From positions 194,064-258,063 of the forward strand of contig PMOL01000005.1 in NCBI GenBank assembly GCA_003162415.1: 64,000 bases of DNA, in the 5' to 3' direction. The notes under the pieces were generated by a model, which saw nothing but the letters and a program-made list of their open reading frames with translations, was not told the origin of the DNA and searched no databases. This DNA is from Candidatus Dormiibacterota bacterium (lineage in GTDB: Bacteria; Chloroflexota; Dormibacteria; Aeolococcales; Aeolococcaceae). This document shows positions 45,031 through 54,100 of this stretch, one piece after another. Both the position numbers and the translations under genes were made by a program. Within the stretch, counting starts at the first letter, position 1, and each line of letters starts with the position of its first letter.

Positions 45031-45417
45031 ATGAGCACCGCACAACTTGACCAGCCGATCCGTGACGCGCTCGAGCGTGGCGGCAGGATCGACATCACCA
45101 CCAAGGGCCGCAAGACCGGCGAGCCACACCGAATCGAGATCGTCTTCCACAACGTCGGGGGACGGCTCTACATCAGCGGCATGCCAGGGTTCAAGCGGAG
45201 CTACATTGCCAACCTCGCGGCGGATCCACATTTCACCTTCCACCTCAAGGACGGCGTGAGCGCGGACCTCGCCGCCACCGCGCGCATCATCACCGACGAA
45301 GCGGAGCGCCGAGCGGTGCTGATCCCGATCGCTCAGAGCTGGAAACGCGACGACGTCGACATCATGGTGGAGTCGAGTCCGCTGTTCGAGGTGACCATCG
45401 ACGGCCTCGCCGGGTGA
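45031..45417 (+). CDS. Deazaflavin (F420)-dependent nitroreductase family protein
   Basis: 128-residue split-barrel protein of the DUF385/Ddn group. Landmarks are GGRIDITTKGRKTGEPHRIEIVFHNVGGRLYISGMPG and YIANLAADPHFTFHLKDG, matching the cofactor-binding strand and the NLRANP-like loop. Such proteins use F420H2 to reduce quinones or nitro compounds. It starts 97 bases from the divergent ABC-F gene and is followed 3 bases later by the DHFR-like gene. Confidence 0.82.
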   Translation: MSTAQLDQPIRDALERGGRIDITTKGRKTGEPHRIEIVFHNVGGRLYISGMPGFKRSYIANLAADPHFTFHLKDGVSADLAATARIITDEAERRAVLIPIAQSWKRDDVDIMVESSPLFEVTIDGLAG

Positions 45418-45420
45418 CGA

Positions 45421-45981
45421 ATGGGCAAATTGATCTACGCGACGATCGCGTCCCTGGATGGCTACGTTGCCGACAAGGACGGGGATTTCGATTGGGCCGA
45501 GCCTGACAAGGAGGTCCACCGGTTCGTCAACGAGCTGGAGCGACCGATCGGGACCTACCTGTACGGGCGGCGCATGTACGAGGTCATGGTCTTCTGGGAG
45601 ACGGCCGGCACCGTGGCGGGCCAGCCGTCCTATGTCACCGAGTTCGCCGAACTCTGGAGAGCGGCCGAGAAGATCGTGTATTCGAGAACGCTTGCCGTGG
45701 TCTCGAGCATCCGAACCCGGATCGAGCCGGAGTTCGACCCTGACGAGGTCCGGAGCCTGAAAGCGGCAGAGGACAGAGACCTCACCGTCGGCGGGCCGCA
45801 TCTCGCGGCTCAGGCCATCAAGGCGGGTCTCGTCGATGAGTTCCAACTGTTCGTCGCGCCGATCCTCATCGGCGGCGGGACCAGGTCGCTGCCCGACGAC
45901 GTGCGGGTGGGACTCGAGCTATTGGACGAGCGCCGTTTTGCCAACGGCGCCGTCTATCTCCATTACCGCGTCACCGGCTGA
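45421..45981 (+). CDS. Dihydrofolate reductase-fold protein (RibD C-terminal type)
   Basis: 186 residues. It begins MGKLIYATIASLDGYVADKDGDFDW and contains GTYLYGRRMYEVMVFWET, KIVYSRTL, DLTVGGPHLAAQAIKAGLVDEFQLFVAPILIGGGTRSL, the pattern of the RibD_C/YyaP family. These NADPH-binding proteins are rarely true DHFRs. Cotranscribed with the F420-type reductase gene. Confidence 0.9.
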   Translation: MGKLIYATIASLDGYVADKDGDFDWAEPDKEVHRFVNELERPIGTYLYGRRMYEVMVFWETAGTVAGQPSYVTEFAELWRAAEKIVYSRTLAVVSSIRTRIEPEFDPDEVRSLKAAEDRDLTVGGPHLAAQAIKAGLVDEFQLFVAPILIGGGTRSLPDDVRVGLELLDERRFANGAVYLHYRVTG

Positions 45982-45992
45982 GGCGTCGCCAC

Positions 45993-46802
45993 TCAGCCAC
46001 CGTTCGGCCGAACCTGAGTGTGGGCGGTGGCGAATTCCCAGACCGGCGTCAACAGGTGCTCGGGAGTCTCGAGCTGAGGCATATGCCCGGTGTCGGTGAG
46101 CAGCACGAAGGCCGCGCCCGGGATGGCCGCCGCGTAGGCGCGACCGTAGTCGAGGTCGACGATGCGGTCGCTGTCGCCCCACACAACCAGCGTCGGAATC
46201 GTGACGTTCTGTAGCCGTACGCGGAGGCTGGGATCGCCCATCGTCTCGCCGCCGTAGACCGCCAGGGTGGACCGATTGCCCGCGAAGACAGCTCGTTGCG
46301 CGTCGGACATCGCCGTCTGGTCGATCCGGAAACCGTCGGGGTTGTGGTAGCTGAACTCCGCGACCTGGTCGAGCGTCAGGGCGAAGAAATCGACGATGGG
46401 ATGGCCGGAGACCTCGATCCCGGCGGCGTCGACAAGGACAAGGCTGCCGATCCGTGGCGAACCGAGCAGCGCCAGCTCCGAGGCGATCCAGCCGCCGATC
46501 GAGTTGCCGACCACGGTGACATCCGTGAGTTCCAGCTGGTCGAGCAGCGCGGCGTAGACCCTCGCGAGGCCGGCAATGCTGTCGAGGGTGTCGGGGCGCG
46601 GAGTGGCGCCGAACCCCGGATGCGTCGGCATGATCACTCGCGCACCTCGGCTGGCAAGAAGATCCGCGAACCCTCCGACCGACTGCGGGCCGCCGCCCCC
46701 ATGCAGGAGGAGAAATGCATGGCCGGCGCCCCTGTCCGAGACGGTGACCTCGACTGGACCGACGCCGTCTGCGATCAGGCTGTACTTGGTATCCGTGCTC
46801 AT
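45993..46802 (-). CDS. Alpha/beta hydrolase
   Basis: 269 residues. HAFLLLHGGGGPQSVG is the oxyanion loop, VVGNSIGGWIA the nucleophile elbow (Ser near 104), VVWGDSDRIVDL the acid loop, and LTDTGHMPQLETPE the catalytic His. The fold resembles C-C bond hydrolases and haloperoxidase-like esterases. It is divergent from a MarR gene; 12-base direct repeats in between suggest that MarR controls it. Confidence 0.9.
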   Translation of the reverse strand: MSTDTKYSLIADGVGPVEVTVSDRGAGHAFLLLHGGGGPQSVGGFADLLASRGARVIMPTHPGFGATPRPDTLDSIAGLARVYAALLDQLELTDVTVVGNSIGGWIASELALLGSPRIGSLVLVDAAGIEVSGHPIVDFFALTLDQVAEFSYHNPDGFRIDQTAMSDAQRAVFAGNRSTLAVYGGETMGDPSLRVRLQNVTIPTLVVWGDSDRIVDLDYGRAYAAAIPGAAFVLLTDTGHMPQLETPEHLLTPVWEFATAHTQVRPNGG

Positions 46803-46869
46803 CTATTTGGTCCTCCAGATCCGACCTTTGCTCGTCGTACGTCAGGATCGTATCACAACATGCTTAGAA

Positions 46870-46909
46870 AAGCACCTTGATCTAGGCATGCTGATACAAG
46901 CACCTTGAT
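46870..46909. promoter_or_regulatory. Direct repeats in the MarR/hydrolase intergenic region
   Basis: AAGCACCTTGAT occurs at 46870-46881 and again at 46898-46909, 28 bases apart (close to three helical turns), in the 126-base gap between divergent starts. Probable binding sites of the adjacent MarR protein. Confidence 0.55.
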
Positions 46910-46928
46910 AAAGGATCAGACTGGTGAG

Positions 46929-47369
46929 ATGACCAGGACCATTCAGGGCATCGGACTTTCCGTCAAACGCCTTCAGATGCGCCACCATCGCGCGCTCAAC
47001 CTCGGACTGGGTCCGCTCGGGGTCACGCTCGTCCAGTGGGATGCGCTCCGCCACCTCGACGAGAACCCGAGCGCCTCCCTGCACGACCTGGCGCTCCTGA
47101 CCTTTCAGAGCGACCAATCCTTCGGGACCCTGGCCGGCCGCATGATTCAGCGCGGGTTGATCGAGCGGGTGCCCGGGCCGGGACGGGCGGTACATCACCG
47201 CCTCACCGCAAAGGGGACGGCGCTCCGCCGCGCGGGCGATGCGATCGTCGAACGGGTGCTACGCGAGTCGTTCGCGCCACTCGCGCCGGCGGAGCTGGCG
47301 CAGTTCGATGAACTCTTGAGCCGCGTGCTCGGCAAGTCAGGAGATAGTGCTGGCTTGGGAGGGCAGTGA
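46929..47369 (+). CDS. MarR family transcriptional regulator
   Basis: 146 residues from ATG 46929. The winged helix is visible as LGVTLVQWDALRHLDENPSASLHDLALLTFQSDQSFGTLAGRMIQRGLIERVPGPGRAVHHRLTAKG. Flanking helices for dimerisation are present. TTG 46905 is an in-frame alternative with AAGGA too far from the ATG. It is divergent from the hydrolase gene and probably senses that enzyme's substrate or a related phenolic; this is inference. Confidence 0.9.
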   Translation: MTRTIQGIGLSVKRLQMRHHRALNLGLGPLGVTLVQWDALRHLDENPSASLHDLALLTFQSDQSFGTLAGRMIQRGLIERVPGPGRAVHHRLTAKGTALRRAGDAIVERVLRESFAPLAPAELAQFDELLSRVLGKSGDSAGLGGQ

Positions 47370-47417
47370 GGGTGAAGGCGAGCCGTTCTCGGTCGGCAGA
47401 CCGTCAGCGCCGCAGCG

Positions 47418-47933
47418 TCAGGCGGCGAGTTCCACGGAAGGCCGCTCGACAGCCGGGGTGCGACCCACCATCGCTACCGCAACTCCGGCAACGGCCAGCG
47501 CGGCGGCGACGATGCCGGTCACTGGCTCCGGGAGCGTGATCCCGAAGAACGAGTCGAGCGAGTACGAGCCCGGGCCGGTGATGCCGAGCACGGCAGCCGG
47601 GACCAGGTAGAGCAGGGGTACTTCAGCCCCGCCGCCCTGACCGAAGAAGCCCTTGCCCCAGTGGACGGCAACGATCGCCATGAGCATCGCGGCTCCAACC
47701 CCGACAGAGCCCAGGGGACTCAGCAACCCGAGAGCGAGGAGCAGCCCGCCGCCGACCTCGGTGCCGATCGCCCCGGCGACCCACAGCGAAGCCGGCCGGA
47801 GGCGCATGTGCTTCATGTGCTGGCCGAGGCCGCGGACACCCGGACCACCCCACCAGCCGAAGAGCTTCTGGGCACCATGCGCGCCAAGCGCGAGGCCAAC
47901 GAAGAGGCGAAGGATGAGAAGACCGGTGTTCAT
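47418..47933 (-). CDS. DoxX family membrane protein
   Basis: 171 residues, four membrane helices: GLLILRLFVGLALGAHGAQKLFGWWGGPG, GAIGTEVGGGLLLALGLLSPLG, GAAMLMAIVAVHWGKGFFGQGGG and a final TGIVAAALAVAGVAVAM. The HGAQKLFGWWGGPG and HWGKGFF motifs are typical of DoxX. Relatives take part in membrane redox control. It is divergent from an HxlR regulator, a very common pairing for thiol or quinone-responsive DoxX genes. Confidence 0.92.
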   Translation of the reverse strand: MNTGLLILRLFVGLALGAHGAQKLFGWWGGPGVRGLGQHMKHMRLRPASLWVAGAIGTEVGGGLLLALGLLSPLGSVGVGAAMLMAIVAVHWGKGFFGQGGGAEVPLLYLVPAAVLGITGPGSYSLDSFFGITLPEPVTGIVAAALAVAGVAVAMVGRTPAVERPSVELAA

Positions 47934-47978
47934 GGGAAGTAACTCCTGGGTGGAAGATCTGATGCGGCAAGCACTGAT

Positions 47979-48056
47979 AACCAGCCGTACTGATGGTTTA
48001 CAAGGAGCTTACTAATAATCAGCAACTGTGTCAAGGGTACGTAGCAGCGGTATAGT
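47979..48056 (+). promoter_or_regulatory. HxlR/DoxX operator and leaderless hxlR promoter
   Basis: Inverted repeat AACCA-10 bases-TGGTT at 47979-47998 lies in the divergent gap. For the plus strand, GTGTCA (48028-48033), a 17-base spacer and TATAGT (48051-48056) end 6 bases before the ATG at 48063, so the mRNA would be leaderless. Confidence 0.5.
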
Positions 48057-48062
48057 TGCCTC

Positions 48063-48434
48063 ATGGCACTCGCGCCCGACTCGGTGGCAAGGGAAACGTC
48101 CGATCCAGACCACGATCCCGCTCACGTCTGCGCCGTCTACCACCAGGCGATCGAACTGATCGGCAAGCGCTGGACGGGAGCGATTCTGAGCATCCTCATG
48201 CGCGGGCCGGTTCGTTTCCACTCGCTGGTGAGCGCGGTTCCCGGGATGTCCGAGCGGCTCTGCGCCGGCCGCCTCCGCGAGCTCGAGACGGCCGGACTGG
48301 TCTCGCGACGCGTCCTTCCGGGCCCACCGGTCGGCGTCGAGTACACCCTGACCGAGGCGGGGCGAGACCTCAATGACGCTCTGGGGGCGCTGGGCAAGTG
48401 GGCCCATCGCTGGCTCCAGCCGGCGACCGTCTGA
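48063..48434 (+). CDS. HxlR family transcriptional regulator
   Basis: 123 residues with the HxlR winged helix: CAVYHQAIELIGKRWTGAILSILMRGPVRFHSLVSAVPGMSERLCAGRLRELETAGLVSRRVLPGPPVGVEYTLTEAGRDL. The single Cys in the N-terminal helix (DPAHVCAVY) is at the position that is redox-active in several HxlR/HypR/QorR proteins, so sensing of quinones or thiol stress is plausible. Divergent from DoxX. Confidence 0.92.
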   Translation: MALAPDSVARETSDPDHDPAHVCAVYHQAIELIGKRWTGAILSILMRGPVRFHSLVSAVPGMSERLCAGRLRELETAGLVSRRVLPGPPVGVEYTLTEAGRDLNDALGALGKWAHRWLQPATV

Positions 48435-48438
48435 CCGG

Positions 48439-48720
48439 CTACCTGCGCCCGCCTGACACGGCGGGGGCGACGAACACCTCGGCACCATCGCCCATCGGTG
48501 TCTTCATGGGCGACCCGCCTCTCACGCTCACCCCGTCGACGAACATCAGGACGTGAGGCCGGAGCTTTCCCTGCTCGTCTCGCAGGCGGCGTTCGAGCTG
48601 GGGGAGCCGCATGGCCAGGTCATCGAGCGCCTCACCGAGGGTGCCACCGCGGATCTCGATCTCGGCTTCCTCGCCGGCATAACGGCGCAGCGCCGCCGGG
48701 AGGAGCAGCCGCGAGGTCAC
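48439..48720 (-). CDS. MoaD/ThiS-like ubiquitin-fold protein
   Basis: 93 residues from GTG 48720, which overlaps the stop of the upstream BNR gene (GTGA). The beta-grasp pattern is RLLLPAALRRYAGEEAEIEIRGGTLGEALDDLAMRLPQLERRL... VLMFVDGVSVRGG... GAEVFVAPAVSGG. The family's C-terminal Gly-Gly, which is thiocarboxylated to act as sulfur carrier, is followed here by Arg-Arg, so it would need trimming or is not activated. Paired with the propeller gene in this order in other genomes as far as I recall. Confidence 0.85.
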   Translation of the reverse strand: MTSRLLLPAALRRYAGEEAEIEIRGGTLGEALDDLAMRLPQLERRLRDEQGKLRPHVLMFVDGVSVRGGSPMKTPMGDGAEVFVAPAVSGGRR

Positions 48721-49814
48721 GCGACCTCGGCGACCCGCACCGAAAGGATGTCGGGCAGATGGCTGGCGATCAGCGACCACGAATCGCCATCGTCGCGGCT
48801 CGCGTACACCTCGCCGAGCCTGGTGCCGAAGTAGACACCCGCCGGATCTCCGCGGTCGGCGACCATCGCGTCCCGTAGCACCGCCGCGTAGTAGGGATCG
48901 GCCGGGAGTCCGTTGGAGATCGGCTCCCAGTTCGCCCCGGCATCCTCGGTCCGGTAAACGCGCAGCTTGGCCTCCGGGGGGAACCGCTCAGCGTCGGCCT
49001 GGAGCGGAAACGAGTAGAGCGTCTCGGGTCGATGCGGATGCACGACCAGCGCAAAGCCGAAGTTGCTCGGCAGGCCGGATTCGATAGGCGTCCACGAGTC
49101 GCCGCGGTCCTCACTGCGATAGACACCGAAGTGGTTCTGGGCGAACAGGCGCTGTGGCTTGTCAGGATGGAATGCCACCTTGTGGACGCACTGACCGAAC
49201 TCGGGAAAACGCTGATCCTCGGGGAGAAACGCCGCCTGGATTCCTCGATTGGCGGGGTCCCACGTCGCACCGCCATCCCGGGTCCGGTAGACGCCCGCGG
49301 CAGACATCGCCACCAGCAGGTCATCAGGGTCGGTCGGATGCGCGAGGACGGTGTGCAGGCAGGCGCCGCCACCGCCCGGGGTCCACTTGGGCCGGTCGGG
49401 GTGATCCCAGAGGCCCTCAACGAGCGCAAAGCTCTGGCCCCGGTCGTCCGACCGGAAGAGCGCGTGCGGCTCGACACCCGCGTAGACGACGTCCGGCTGC
49501 TGATCGGTCGCAGGCTGAATCTGCCAGACGCGGGCGACCGACGCGTCGCTTCCCTGAGGAAACCCGATCGGCGGCTCCTGCGGTTCCGTCCACGACTTGC
49601 CCAGATCGTCCGAGTAGGTGAGCAGCGGCCCCCAGTGGCCGGTGCCAACCCCGGCGAAGGTCCGGGGCGGATCCTGGCGCGTGTCGAGCGCAACGGAGTA
49701 GACTTCCTGGTTGAGAAACTGGAAGTCGTCAACCGCCCACGTCCGGCGGTCATCGGTGCTGCGCGCGATCATCAGCCCCTTGCGGGTGCCGATGAGCAGG
49801 ATGGCCAGACCCAT
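48717..49814 (-). CDS. BNR-repeat / sialidase-like beta-propeller protein
   Basis: 365 residues from ATG 49814 with GGAGGGG upstream. At least four Asp-box motifs are seen: TYSDDLGKSWT, FRSDDRGQSFA, YRTRDGGATWD, YRSEDRGDSWT, YRTEDAGANWE and YASRDDGDSWS. The N-terminus ILLIGTRKGLMIARSTDDRRTW has no signal peptide. Family members are called exo-alpha-sialidase-like or VPS10-type propellers; catalytic residues are not shown. Coupled to the MoaD-like gene by GTGA. Confidence 0.88.
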   Translation of the reverse strand: MGLAILLIGTRKGLMIARSTDDRRTWAVDDFQFLNQEVYSVALDTRQDPPRTFAGVGTGHWGPLLTYSDDLGKSWTEPQEPPIGFPQGSDASVARVWQIQPATDQQPDVVYAGVEPHALFRSDDRGQSFALVEGLWDHPDRPKWTPGGGGACLHTVLAHPTDPDDLLVAMSAAGVYRTRDGGATWDPANRGIQAAFLPEDQRFPEFGQCVHKVAFHPDKPQRLFAQNHFGVYRSEDRGDSWTPIESGLPSNFGFALVVHPHRPETLYSFPLQADAERFPPEAKLRVYRTEDAGANWEPISNGLPADPYYAAVLRDAMVADRGDPAGVYFGTRLGEVYASRDDGDSWSLIASHLPDILSVRVAEVA

Positions 49815-49923
49815 CGAAACCCCTCCAGAGAGTTGCCGGATCGCGGCGCAGTCTAATACACCCCCGGCGCAAAAAGCCGCAGCTGACAGATATGAAGACC
49901 CATCACGTCCGAGGAGATTGAGT

Positions 49924-50269
49924 GTGGATCTGGAGTCATTCGAACTGGTGGTTCTTCGCCGGCCCCCGGACGCCCCGGCGTATGACGAGGAAGACCCTGA
50001 ACCGCTTTCAGCGCGAGCACCTCGAGTACAACGCCTCGCTCCGTGCCTCGGGCGATATCGCAACCAATGGACCGGTGATGGATCAGCCGGACGAGCAGCT
50101 TCGCGGCCTCACCTTCTATCGAACCGGATCACTCGCACGGGCCCGTGAGCTCGCAGAGGCTGACCCTGCCGTCCGCGCCGGACGTCTCGTCGTCGACGTG
50201 ATGACCTGGCTCTGTCCGCCGAGGTCCCTGCGGCAACCGGGCCATGTGATCACGCTTCCCGACGACTGA
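49924..50269 (+). pseudogene. YCII-related protein gene with +1 frameshift
   Basis: GTG 49924 has AGGAG 8-13 bases upstream and gives VDLESFELVVLRRPPDAPAYDEE, the normal N-terminus of a YCII-domain protein, but the frame then runs on out of phase. From about 49990 the next frame continues the family sequence, TLNRFQREHLEYNASLRASG... MTWLCPP, to the stop at 50269. Removing one base near 49986-49993 (GAGGAAGACC) restores a 115-residue protein. Function of the family is unknown (ferredoxin-like fold). May be a sequence error rather than a dead gene. Confidence 0.75.
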
Positions 50270-50421
50270 TCGGCCGCACAGAGTCAGCGACGGACCGGTG
50301 CTGGATCGACCGGAGCGTCGGGCACCGGAGCCACCGGCGCGGGACCAGGAGATCGCGCGCGCGGTTGCGCAACCCGCGAACCGCGATGCCATGTTCTCGT
50401 CGCCATCGACGCGGCCTCAGG

Positions 50422-50895
50422 TCAGGGCTTCGACGCGCTCCAAGTACCGCCCGGGCCACCGCCAGGAACCTGGTAGCTGCCGGACATGCTATTGCCCGAT
50501 ACCGAGCCCGAATAACTGACACCGCCCACTGCGCCGAAGGTAATCGCAGTGCCCCCAACGTTTCCGTTCACATGCAGCGTCTTCGGGGGAGACGAGAGGA
50601 CGATGGTCCCGTTCAAGGTCGCGCCCGATTGGGTCCAGGTGAGCGTGAAGTGGCCGCTGAACGCGCCGCTGTACTGCCCTGTCCAGGATCCCGAAAGGTC
50701 CACCGCGGCAGGCACCGCGGTTGGCGTCGCTGTGGGTGCGGTGGTCGCCACCGGCGTGCTCGTTGCCACCGGCGTGCTCGTAACCGGGATGGTCGCCGCT
50801 GTCGGCGTCGGCGTGGTGGTTGTGGTCGACGCGCTGCAGGCTGCCAGCAGGGTTGCGGCAGCCCCGGTCAGTCCGATGACGAGTGCACGGTTCAT
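50422..50895 (-). CDS. Lipoprotein with Thr/Pro linker
   Basis: 157 residues. MNRALVIGLTGAAATLLAACSAS is a lipoprotein signal with Cys20 in LAAC. A stalk rich in Thr, Pro, Val and Ala follows, including TPVAT repeats, to residue about 67. The mature domain VDLSGSWTGQYSGAFSGHFTLTWTQSGATLNGTIVLSS is a small beta-barrel seen in many actinobacterial lipoproteins. Function unknown. AGGGAGA precedes the ATG. Confidence 0.85.
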   Translation of the reverse strand: MNRALVIGLTGAAATLLAACSASTTTTTPTPTAATIPVTSTPVATSTPVATTAPTATPTAVPAAVDLSGSWTGQYSGAFSGHFTLTWTQSGATLNGTIVLSSPPKTLHVNGNVGGTAITFGAVGGVSYSGSVSGNSMSGSYQVPGGGPGGTWSASKP

Positions 50896-50925
50896 CCGGG
50901 TATCTCCCTTGTTTCGCTGTACATG

Positions 50926-51144
50926 TTAAAGACGTATGTGACCGATACTCGAGTCCGGCGGTTCCGTCTCATCCGCCGCGCGCCGCGGGTTCGACGGCGC
51001 GGCCCCGGACAAAAATGCAATCAACCCCGCCGCCTCGGTAAACGTGACCTGCTTGCCTGAGGCGATATGGGTGGCGGTGCCGCGCATGCCCGGCGACCAG
51101 TCGTCGCCACCGGGTGTCCAGAGCCGAACCATGAATGTCTCCAT
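50926..51144 (-). CDS. Small conserved hypothetical protein
   Basis: 72 residues. METFMVRLWTPGGDDWSPGMRG... THIASGKQVTFTEAAGLIAFL resembles short proteins in actinobacteria and Chloroflexi with a beta-strand FVVRLW, an LRG-like turn, H-x-x-S-G-x-x-x-x-F and a terminal L-I-A-F-L helix. No function known. The tail is Arg/Pro/Glu-rich. It lies 35 bases from the big regulator gene on the same strand. Confidence 0.65.
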   Translation of the reverse strand: METFMVRLWTPGGDDWSPGMRGTATHIASGKQVTFTEAAGLIAFLSGAAPSNPRRAADETEPPDSSIGHIRL

Positions 51145-51179
51145 GGCAGGCGAGCCTACGCAGCGCTCTTCGGGCAGCC

Positions 51180-54100
51180 TTAAGGTTGGATGAAAGCAGC
51201 CGACCCCGGGTCGATGGTCCGAGTGGGGGCCCCCCGGATGCCGGGAAACGGCGACGGTTCGACGCCGAGCTCGTCCATCGCCCGGCGGTAGTTCAGGTAG
51301 TGGCGATGCGCCTCTCCGTGTCGCCCGGCGTCTGCGAGTGCGTGCACCAGGCCCAGGTGAGCCTCCTCGTCATAACGATCGGTCTCCAGGATCCGGAGCA
51401 GGTGCGTGACCGCGGTATCGGGATCGGCGGCGTGCCTCGCGAGGAGGCGGAGCCCCGACACATACGCCGCACGGGCTTCTTCCCGCACCGCCACCGTCCA
51501 GTCGTCGTAGGGGTTCTCCTCGAGGAAATCGCCGGCGTAGATGCCGGCCGCCGAGCTCAGGATCGGCAGCCCGTGGGCGATGTCGCCGCGCTTCAAGCGA
51601 TCCAGGCCGTCGGCCGTCGCCGAGAGGAAGCGCTCCAGGTCGATGTCGATCACATCGAGACTGAGGGAGACGGCGTCCTTGTCGGCAATCACGAAGTGCT
51701 CAGGGGGAAACCGGCGCTGCGGGTCGAGCACACCCCGGACGGTGGTCAGCGCAACCGAAAGGCGATTGGCCACCCGATCCGGGTCGTCACCTGGCCAGAG
51801 CGTCTCCATTAGATAGGACCGAGTCGCCGGTCGGCCCCGGCGCGCGATGAGAAGCTTCAGCAGCTCGCGCGCACGCTTCGACTGCCACTCAGAAATCCGG
51901 ACGAGCTCGCCGTCGCGCATGACCGAAAAACCGCCGAGCGACTGGACCCTCACCGCGACGCGGTCACGCGGGCTCAGGACCGCGAGAAGGCCTGCGGCCA
52001 CGTTACCGCTCTGGTGTGCGCGGACCCCGAGCGCTTCGAGCTCACGCTCCGCCTTCTGACGCAGCGCCGCCGAACCCGGCCCTCGGTCAATCGAAGCACG
52101 GACGAGGTCCACCTTCGCCTCGCCGAGCGGGTTCCCGACCTCGCGCCAGATTGCGCCTGCCTCAGCGAGGCGGCGGGTCGTGATGCGCTGGTCCTCGGCG
52201 CTCACGGCCGCCAGAGCGATCGCATCGGCGAGGCCGGCGCGGTCGTGGCGAGCTCGCGCCGCCGACTCGGCCTCGGCTGCCACCTCGCGGGCCCGAAGCC
52301 GGTCCCCGCGGGCGAGCGCAACCCAGCCCGCCGCGAGCACGGCGGTGACGTACGACATCCCGGTGCCGTATGACACCGCCCGATCAGCCAGCGCCTCCGC
52401 TCGCTCGGGATCCTCGCCGGCGACCACCGTCGCCAGACACGCGAGGGTCGGGACCACGCCCTGCACGTCACCGGATTTCTCGGCGACCTCCAGCGCCTCC
52501 TCGAGCATGACCCGCGCCTGGGCAAGGTTGCCGCGCTCGCCGTAGACCTCGCCGATCAGTTGCAGCGGGTACGACACCATGTCCGAATCGATCTGGCGGT
52601 AGCGCATCCGGGACGCCTCGAGGTCGGCCAGCGCCTCCTCGATACGGCCCATGCGCAGCTTGGTCTCGCCTCGGTTGCTGAGGCTGAGGGCGAGGAAGCT
52701 CGCGAATGACGTCAGCTCCGCGAGGCGCACGGCCACGTCCAGCTCCTGCAGCGCCTCGGCGTACGAACCCTCCTCCATGAAGTGGGAGCCTCGATTGGTC
52801 CGGATGCGGACGACCTGGAGAACGTCCGACGCCTCTTCAGCCGCACGGAGCGCGAGCAGGTAGTGCGCGTCATTGGCACGCCGGTCTCCATCCAGCGCCG
52901 CCAGCATCGCCATCACGGTGTGCGCTGCCGCCAGGGCCCGATGATCACCGCAGGCGCTGGCCGCAGCGAGCGCGCGGGTCGCCAGCTCCCGGCACGGCTC
53001 GACATCCCCGCGAATCCAGTGCGCGGTCGACATCCAGGCGAGGAGCAGCGCCATCTCCACGGGATCGGCGACGGGATCGTCGACCCCACGCTGATACACG
53101 GTCAGCGCTGCCTCGGGTTCGCCGCGCAGGTAGTGAATCAGGCCGATCCGCCAGGCGAGGTGAGCCGGCAGCGCCTCTCGGCCGGCCGCAGCGCGCTGGA
53201 AGCAGGTCATCGCCTCGCCCCAGTCACCCTGGATCTGCTGCGCTTCTCCCTCCAGCTGCTCGATCTCAGGCGTGCGAAGCGGAGCGGGGATGGCGCGGCA
53301 CGCCCCGAGGACGGTTGCGATCTGCCCGGCGGCCAGCAGCTTCGACCCCTCCCTGGTGACGATCCCGGCGAGCGGGTCCAGGGCCCCCGCGGCGAGCAGC
53401 ACCTGGATGGCGTCCGCCGCCGCGCCGGATTCTGCCAGCCATGCGGCGGCTGCCACTCGAAGACGCTTGGCGTCGGGTTCGCTCACCGGAAGTGATTCGA
53501 GCGCGTAATCACGGATCAGCGGTCGCAGCGCGAACGACCCATCCGGTCCCCGCTCCACGAAAAGGCCTTGACGTGACAGGTCGGCGAGGATCGACCGCGA
53601 GCCGGCGATCCCGATCGCCTCACAGAGCTCAGGCGTGAACCGTTCGAAGAGCGCGAGCTTGCTCACCAGGCCCCGCACGGCATCTGGGTGGCGCGCGAAT
53701 ACCTCCTCGGCCAGGTATGAGAAGAGGGGTTCGTGCGCCTTGTCGAGCTCGGAAAGCACGCCATGCCAGGTGTCCCGGGGAGACGACTTCAGCGCCTCGA
53801 TCGCGAGGGTCACGGCGGCCGGCCACCCGCCCGCGAGGCGGTGAATTTCCGAGGCCAGCTGCTCGGCGTCGACGCCGAGCCGATCCGCCATCAGTTCCGC
53901 GACCTCCACAACGGTGAACGCGAGCTGACCGCCATCGATCTCGAGAAGCTGGCCCTGTCCACGCAGGCGCTCGATCTGGAATGGCGGCGGCCGCCGGCCG
54001 GCGATGACCAGGTGGAGGCGCGGGGGTGCATGCCGGCAGAGGGCCTCGATGAGCCGAGCGGAGGGGCTGGACTGCTCCAGCTCGTGGGCGTCGTCGATCA

